Assembly: GCA_958450365.1 (NCBI GenBank)
Contig: CAUEEP010000736.1
Span: 372,001 to 436,000 of the forward strand
Reading direction: 5' to 3'
From: Mesorhabditis belari
Taxonomy: Eukaryota; Nematoda; Chromadorea; Rhabditida; Rhabditidae
Length of the DNA: 64,000 nucleotides
The position numbers and the translations under genes were made by a program. The notes beneath the pieces are model-generated. The model was given only the letters and a program-made list of their open reading frames with translations. It had not been told where the DNA came from and did not search any database. Below, piece by piece: positions 57,844 to 64,000 of this stretch. Each line of letters begins with the position of its first letter. Positions within the stretch are counted from its first letter, which is position 1.

Positions 57844-60800
57844 TTAAATCAAAAATCGATGATCGACACAACTACTTTGCACTAAATTTGATGTGAAAAG
57901 TGAAGAGAAAACTTTTGACAAAAGAAAATAAATTGTGAAGACGAAAAATGAGGAAAAGACTAAACTGTCAAAAAAGAGATATGATGCACAATAAAGGAGA
58001 GCTTCTAGAGAAACGGCTGACCATTCATGACCATAAGAGAAGCACACAGAAAACCCTGTTTCAGAGGGATCACGAACGAAGGAACCACGCTAAAAAAAGT
58101 TGTTTTAAGTTTAATCACGCTTCCAACACTAACTCATTTCATTTTCTTTTAAAATCATGAAAATTTAAGCTACTTGAACGGGGCTCAAGTGAGTTTTGTG
58201 ACAAAAATTGATCTCAAAGATTTAGGCATAGTGAGGTCAAAATGTATAAAAAGTCGGCCCAATCCTTTCTCCTTACCAATTCCACCATGGAGGCAATCTA
58301 TACTAAAAGCCTATACTAAAAGCCTATACCAGATGGCAGGCGATTACGCTCATGCACAAAGAACCTCCAGCCACTTTACACAGTGATTTTTCTTTCTGTA
58401 AATGATTTCCAAAGGAGATTTAGTTTCAAAAATTTGTATCCCGGGGTTTTCACGGTTGTAGAATTGATTGTTAAAGTTTATTTTAATCCTTTTTCCCAAG
58501 AAAAGTCCCTAGAGACTCGAATCGGCTTTGAATTTTGCATATAATAGCTTTTTATAATGAAAAGACTCGGATTTCAACAAAAAAGCCTCACAAAAAAAGC
58601 CGCTTTCCTCAATAAGGCGTTATTTTATTTTTCGTTTTCTATTTGTTTTTAATTTTTAATTCACTTGTGACGTCTCATCGAGTTCTAAATCAAAGAGCGC
58701 CTCGATAAACGCTTGATCTCGATACGTGTAATCGATTCCATTCGCCGATCGATCAATCACTTCAATCAGAAAAGCATTCATCTGTTCGTGAGTTCTTGAT
58801 AAGGCGCTCATCTAAACATTTTCAGAGTTTTATAGTAAGCTTCTAAAGATTTGAAAGCCTGAAAGCTTCTTACAATAGTTGAAAGGAAAACTTAGATCAT
58901 TGGTAACAGTTTTTCTGACCTTTACAGTCGCCGGATCTTGCCCAGCTGCTCTCAAACCATTGTACGGCATTGATGCTGTTTTCTTAATCTGAAAACAATC
59001 TTTCAAAAAACCACAGCCTCTTACTTCATCCAATTTTTGTCCAAAAGCACTTGGCAAATTTAGGCTATATGTTTGAAGCTCAGAATTCGTTTCAAGACCC
59101 CGAAAACCGCACATATTATCCCGTTCTCGTTGCAGAAACTCGTTCATCTCTCTCATATTTGTATCAGCTCTAAAGTTTCCTTTTTGAGAATAAAATTCAC
59201 CCAAAAATGAAAGAATACTGACCTTCCATGAATAGATCGCCCATGAATATAATAACCATGATTGGAGTGAGTGAGTGAAAAGACTGAAATGTTTGCAACA
59301 GAGCAGAGATCGATGAAATTGTGGAAAGGATCGATAATGATACGTTCGATTACAAGGACAGAGATTGCCCATTGAAGAAAAACGATAGTTAGGTAGATGA
59401 ACATCGAGACAGCCCATCGAGTTACCTGAATTGCTTTCTGCTTTTTCATTTATAACTCTATTTGACTTTGTTAGCCGCATCAATTTAGGTTAACTTGTCG
59501 TAAAAGATGGAAAGCTAATGCGTGAACAAAATATTGTAGATATCGTCTTTTAAAAGCTTCAGTAATTCTGCAAATTCTGTTCTCACCAATTTTGTTTGTT
59601 GTAATGCTTCTATTGTTTTTATTCGTTTTTTTGTTTAATTACCCAAGCTTAAGGGGAAATACAATAATTGATTGTTGTCTTCGATCTTCGAGCCTAATCA
59701 AACAAGGACAAAGTAAAATTAGTCCAAATAGTATTTGGATATCAGTTTCTCAATTGATACAACCTTTTCGTTTCAAAACTATTCGATGTATTACCTTTGC
59801 TGTTAGAAATCCTTCAGGTGGTGTCTCAGCACTGAATCCAGGCTGTATTATAGCGAAATTCATCCACCCAAGGTACTCAAGAATAAACGGCATGATAACC
59901 ATTTGCAGAGCGACACTCGTCTTTCGATAATTCTGCAGCTCATTCCATTCATTTGCCACCAAATATGTGCGCCAGATTACCTAAAAGAATTCAGCTACAT
60001 GGTGAAGAAAGATCGACTTGACATACGATCATAAAATTGTCTTAGTAACTAAATTTCATTACCGATGGAAAGATTAATCGATCCTTTGTGAGATCCCGAG
60101 ATGTTGGCTGATTCTTGCTTAAATCAGCAACAATCTAGAATCATTTTCAAAATGATTTTATTCTTTTTAAAACCTTTGGCTTCTCCCAATCGATGAAGAA
60201 AGTCTTTGTTTTGACAAGTGATAATCGATTGTGAATGAAAGCAATTGATTTCAAAATAGTAGCTACATAGATATAGATCATCATTGTTGATTCTTGAGAT
60301 GGCATCAAGAGACGATAATAGACAAAAGTCTGAAAAGGCTAAGTTAAGTATTAGAAAAGATGTTAAATGCACTCGTTTCCTATTGTGCACTATTTCTTGA
60401 GAGGGAACACATTCTAATCTTAGTCTTAATCTTAATCTTAATCAGAATCTTAATCTTAATCACATTCTAATCTTAATCTTAACAAATGTTTAAACTTTAA
60501 GCGCTTTCTGTGGCTGAGAAAAAGCAGCTCAAATAACACATTCTAATCTTAATCTTAATCAATACCCGGCTAGATTATTGGTTCTTTTTCCATATAGTTT
60601 CTCTATATAAAGTAAACTTTGATATTTCAAACAGTTAAAAAATACTATTTAAGAGAAATAAGAGTAAAAGAGTCTTAGTTTTAAATACTCAAAACCACCT
60701 GTGACTTGTAAGCAAAAGTGAGCCAGCAAGCCATCGCTGTAATCACCAATAGAAAGATGTTACCTAAAAGTAAGTAAATCTTTAAAAATTCACTTTAAAA

Positions 60801-63368
60801 AGAATACAAATTAGAATTTTCATAGATTACTTACCTAAAGAATCGCAAAGAAAACCGAAAAATTGTGAGAGAGTGTTTACATCGACTAGTTGCTTTCCGC
60901 TACGTTTCGCCCAGCTAAAATCATTTTATTTCTAAAAAACTTGTCTTAAACCAGTAACTTTATTACTTTATTTTTATGCTAGCTTATCGTAAATACCGTA
61001 TTTTCTCTAATAGTAGTGCAGCCTGAGCGTCGCCTAAATTTCTCGAAATCTCGAGAACCGCTTATCAAAACCTAACGATGTGGGGTCGGAAAATGTAGCT
61101 GACGATGAGATCTAGTGGGGATTAGAGTGTTGAGCTTCTGGGAAAACTTTGGAAGTCGTCAAATAGTCACCAACTCGGCTCGTCGGGGTTCACTACTATT
61201 AGAGGAAATACGGTAAAGGTAAACTATTAGATTTAAGAATTTAAGATAAAAATTGCCGTATTCTCTCTAATAGTAGCTACCTAAATTCCTCGAAATCTCG
61301 AGAACCGCTTATCGAAACCTATCGATGTGGGATCGGAAAATGTAGTTGACGATGAGATCTAGTGGGGGATTTGAGTGTTGAGCTTCTGGGAAAACTTTGG
61401 AAGCCGTGAATAGTCATCAATTCGGCTCGCCAAAGTGCACTACTATTAAAGAAAATATGGTATTAGTTTTTTACAAACCTATAACCCCTAATTGCTGCCC
61501 AAACAACACCAAAAACAGTCATCACCCAAATTGTGATCTCCATGTCTCGATCGTGACGAAATGGATCTTGAAAATAAGTGATTTTCAAGGAAAAAGGCAA
61601 TTGAAAAGCCTAAAAATGACTTTAATTACTAAAAATGAATCGATTTTTCTACCTCTACATCAATTGCTTGAAACGTTGAATAGAAAACTTTCACAATCGG
61701 GATCCCGATCTTTCCATCTCGACTATTCTCCAGGAAAATCGTGAAATCCATTAGAGTCACTCGACGAATCAGAGACGATGAATTTTCAGCACTCATTGAC
61801 TAAATTATTGAAATATTATAGACAGAACTTAAGCTTTAAAGCGTTACAGTTCGTTTCCAGGTAGATAAAGTGTTTTAAAACTATTTCCAAACTGATCTGA
61901 TTAATCCAAGCTTTGCCAACGTTCCCAAGCTCTGCCAAAACAAAAATAAATCCTTGTTTTCCATTTTTCTTCAAAAATGGAAAAAATTTGGAACGCTTCA
62001 CGAATTTGCGTGTCATGTTTGGGCAGGGCCATGTCAGGCCATGCTGTGTTCATAGAAACAAGCTTCGCGTGCAAGGGACCTTTTTAAGACCCCTTTCTTA
62101 CTCCATATGCCAGAAAGGGCACGTTTATGTGCACGCACAGAGAACATCTGATGGGGCTGGGTTTTTCGCCGTTTTTTCGACTTTTTTTAATAAAAAAATT
62201 CTATTTTGATTGTAAACTAAAGTATTGATAAATTACTTTCAAAATTTCGTACCTTAGAATCATACATGAAGAATCTCTTTGTCAAAATCCATTGCTCAAT
62301 AATCTGGAGACTCGTCTGCGTGCTTAAATCTTGATTCACCAAAGAGCTGGCGATAAAAATCGGTATCATATTCTCCTCAAAAGTCAAATTCTCATTCTTC
62401 ACATTTTTCGGGATTTTCAAAAACATTTCATAGAAATTTCCATCATTTCCCGCCGCTTCTTCAATCTCGATTTGTTTTTGTAACGAGAATTGAACTCCAA
62501 AAGTGAAAGCTTTATGTAAATTAGCTGAATTGAATGTTGAAGGGAATAAGCCAGAGATCTCGATTTGTTTCCAACTTTTTAGAGATCCATTTGAGAATAT
62601 TGTTGCTACAAAGATCGAAAATCTCCCATTATCTGTGCTATCGAATTTGAAGAAATTTAATGGTGAGCCAAGGGTTTTTGCGGTTGGATATGGAAGGGAT
62701 AATGGTAAAGCGGGGATTTGATTTCTCATTGTACTGCTTGCTAAATCACCATAAATTCCACAAGATGTTTCTGTCGAAAAAGCGAAATTCTGTAGAGTGC
62801 ACAGATTTAACAAGATCTGACAAGAGTTTAGATCCTTTCGCTGACAACCGAAAGTCGCTTTTGGAAGAAGTTTCTCAATGTATTGTGACCGTGCGACTCC
62901 GATATTTGAATTCCAATGATTGTTTGAACAAGAGGAATTCGCACACTGACACTCAAAGCTTTCACATCCGACGCAAATCCTACCACTTTCGTCTGGCATT
63001 GTTCCATTCAAACATTTTGTACATTTCACTTTTGATAGTGGTTGACCATCGATTCGATAAGTGATTATTGATGTCAAATCACAGCCACATCTCTCTCCTC
63101 TACATTCAACACAGAATAAACCATCTGGGGATTTTATCTGATCAATTCCACACTTTATGCAGCTACCATTAATCAGCACTGACTCCTTGTCACAATCGCA
63201 ATTTAAACCGTTTTCAGAAATTTGTGAGTTTGGACATGATTCACATTTGTATAGCAATGTATTGAAGAAGGTACTTTCATTGTTTTTTGAGCAAGAATTT
63301 GGGGGAATTAGTGGTTGAATTTGAGCAAAGATTAAGTCAATAGTGAAAAATAATAAGAATATATGCAT
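57844..63368 (-). CDS. mks-3: Meckelin (transition-zone membrane protein)
   Basis: Thirteen exons, 920 residues: 63368-62253, 61799-61653, 61609-61479, 60914-60835, 60763-60699, 60329-60174, 60134-60063, 59980-59795, 59425-59223, 59169-59025, 58988-58920, 58811-58665, 58089-57844. Signal peptide (MHIFLLFFTIDLIFA), a Cys-rich repeat region (about 26-165: CPNSQISENGLNCDC, CIKCGIDQIKSPDGLFC), a beta-rich domain with CGIYGDLA, then multiple membrane spans from exon 3 on. Conserved pieces include TKTFFIDWEKPK, VIWRTYLVANEWNELQ, GYYIHGRSIHGRADTNM and the C-terminus CVDHRFLI. Meckelin acts at the base of cilia as part of the transition-zone gate; in worms, only ciliated sensory neurons need it. The last exon was placed by a phase-0 join from CAA|gtgaat (58665) to tttttttag|CGT (58089). 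Reading straight on instead gives a TAA at 58656 and loses the final membrane segment. Introns carry two MITEs. Confidence 0.93.
58090..58664. other. Last intron of meckelin
   Basis: AT-rich, 575 bp. It holds no other feature I can identify. Minus-strand AATAAA-like sequence near 58630 could serve an alternative short message. Confidence 0.5.
60415..60565. repeat. Tandem repeat attctaatcttaatcttaat
   Basis: Hexamer-like aatctt units in two blocks within a meckelin intron. Confidence 0.8.
60994..61215. repeat. MITE family A copy 6
   Basis: taccgtattttctctaatag ... gaggaaatacggta, in meckelin intron 3. Confidence 0.9.
61213..61254 (+). repeat. Captured exon-intron edge of dihydropyrimidine dehydrogenase exon 8
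   Basis: gtaaaggtaaactattagat, then ttaagaatttaagataaa, equals 45637-45677 (last bases of exon 8, donor and intron start) with one or two differences. Here it lies between two family A MITEs in meckelin intron 3, antisense to meckelin. Confidence 0.85.
61255..61462. repeat. MITE family A copy 7 (short subtype)
   Basis: Shares with 45678-45880 the loss of tgcaccctgagcgtcgc and the adjacent gene fragment, so the two are sister copies. Confidence 0.88.
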
Positions 63369-63411
63369 TTTGTGTGTTCAGCTCTGAAATCTTTTGCTAG
63401 ATTCGATATTT

Positions 63412-63425
63412 GTTGCCTAGCGACC
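63412..63425. promoter_or_regulatory. X-box-like (RFX/DAF-19) site of meckelin
   Basis: GTTGCCTAGCGACC, 44-57 bp upstream of the meckelin ATG. Ciliary genes of worms are switched on by DAF-19 through GTTGCC-type half sites spaced head to head. The left half is perfect; the right half (GCGACC for GGCAAC) is imperfect. Confidence 0.5.
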
Positions 63426-63479
63426 AGACTTTAGGCTACGGCTTTGCGCGATGTTTGGAAAGGAAAAGAGGGGAATTAC

Positions 63480-63655
63480 TTGTGTATAAGGAAACCTAAT
63501 AGGAACCAAATGAGAACTGACTCAAAACCGAATGCAGAACGAATCAGAACCGAATAGGAACCTAATGGAGAACGAATCAGAACCGAATAGGAACCTAATG
63601 AAGAACGAATCAGAACCGAATAGGAATCGAATAGGATCCGAAAAGGAACAATAGC
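63480..63655. repeat. Tandem repeat gaatcagaaccgaataggaa
   Basis: About six degenerate 28-bp units (aacctaatg, agaacgaatcagaaccgaat) in the meckelin 5' flank. The sequence ctttgcgcgatgtttggaaa on its left recurs on its right at about 63652 (one change). Confidence 0.85.
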
Positions 63656-63659
63656 TTTG

Positions 63660-64000
63660 CGCGATGTTTAGAAAGGAAAAGAGAAGAATTACTTGTGTAC
63701 ATCAATAACTGATGAGTTTTTAATTTCTATACTTCAATTTTTTTTCATCAATAGTTTCTCTCTAATGACTATTCCGATCTGAAATGGTTGATTTGCGGTA
63801 GGGTAAAGGCAAGAGAAGAGTAATTTTGCGGACCTAGCCTAAAATACTGACGGTGTACTGAGTCCAATAGGCATTGTTTTGTTTTTGAGTACCTATAGGA
63901 CTCATTGTCCTATAAAGGAAAGGCGGCACGGCTGGCGATAATCATAGGGCACCGATGTGTGGAAAGAGGATGGTCAAGTGAGGAGTGGATGAGGAGCAAC
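63660..64000. other. No gene recognised at the right edge
   Basis: Contains gtcctataaaggaaagg near 63908-63924, a TATA-like motif that could belong to a gene beyond the window. No open frame is supported. Confidence 0.3.

Noticed and set aside
58656..58811. Meckelin ending at the TAA at 58656, giving a protein without its last membrane segment
   Set aside because: A gtgaat donor after 58665 joins in phase 0 to a strong tttttttag acceptor at 58089. That exon supplies the missing hydrophobic segment and a C-terminus (VDHRFLI) like that of other meckelins.

Overview
This is nuclear DNA of a nematode, most likely a rhabditid-type worm. The genes are split into many short exons. The introns have gt..ag borders and often end in ttttcag or tttttag. 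Several start codons sit a few bases after an unpaired splice acceptor, as in trans-spliced messages. The protein families (a LACT-type serine hydrolase, a TSP1-like secreted protein, meckelin, dihydropyrimidine dehydrogenase) also fit a worm. I cannot name the species.

Layout. 75-928 (+): 3' end of an unidentified gene entering from outside the window. 1007 to about 15743 (-): a very large gene for a single-pass membrane protein with a Ser/Thr-rich stalk and REJ-like (receptor for egg jelly / polycystin-1) modules; its 5' end is unresolved. About 15.7-19.0 kb: repeats only. 19042-25308 (-): a secreted 824-residue beta-lactamase-like serine hydrolase whose 20 exons join in one frame. 25.3-34.8 kb: a transposon-rich gap with a Tc1/mariner relic and an intact 1264-bp mariner (29165-30428). 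34815-38971 (+): a 644-residue multi-pass family 2 glycosyltransferase. 39.0-43.8 kb: repeats, a LINE 3' fragment and a MITE carrying a stolen exon. 43838-51947 (+): dihydropyrimidine dehydrogenase, 32 exons and 1046 residues, with an antisense tRNA-Asn in one intron. 52.0-54.2 kb: relics. 54236-55614 (+): a secreted protein with a Lys/Thr-rich linker and a TSP1-like domain. 56196-57744: a MITE and a broken mariner. 57844-63368 (-): meckelin (TMEM67/MKS-3), 13 exons and 920 residues, with an X-box-like motif just upstream. The window ends in repeats.

The host genes do not form one pathway. What ties the window together is repeat-linked movement of gene pieces. A piece of meckelin exon 8 sits inside a Tc1-type MITE at 40150-40258. 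A 49-bp piece of meckelin exon 13 lies in a dihydropyrimidine dehydrogenase intron. The edge of dihydropyrimidine dehydrogenase exon 8 lies between two MITEs in a meckelin intron. Degenerate tandem copies of the meckelin 3' end lie downstream of dihydropyrimidine dehydrogenase. The glycosyltransferase, the hydrolase and the REJ gene each carry duplicated exon pieces.

Exon borders and frames were worked out by eye from splice signals and frame continuity. Family names rest on recalled motifs; no database search was run.
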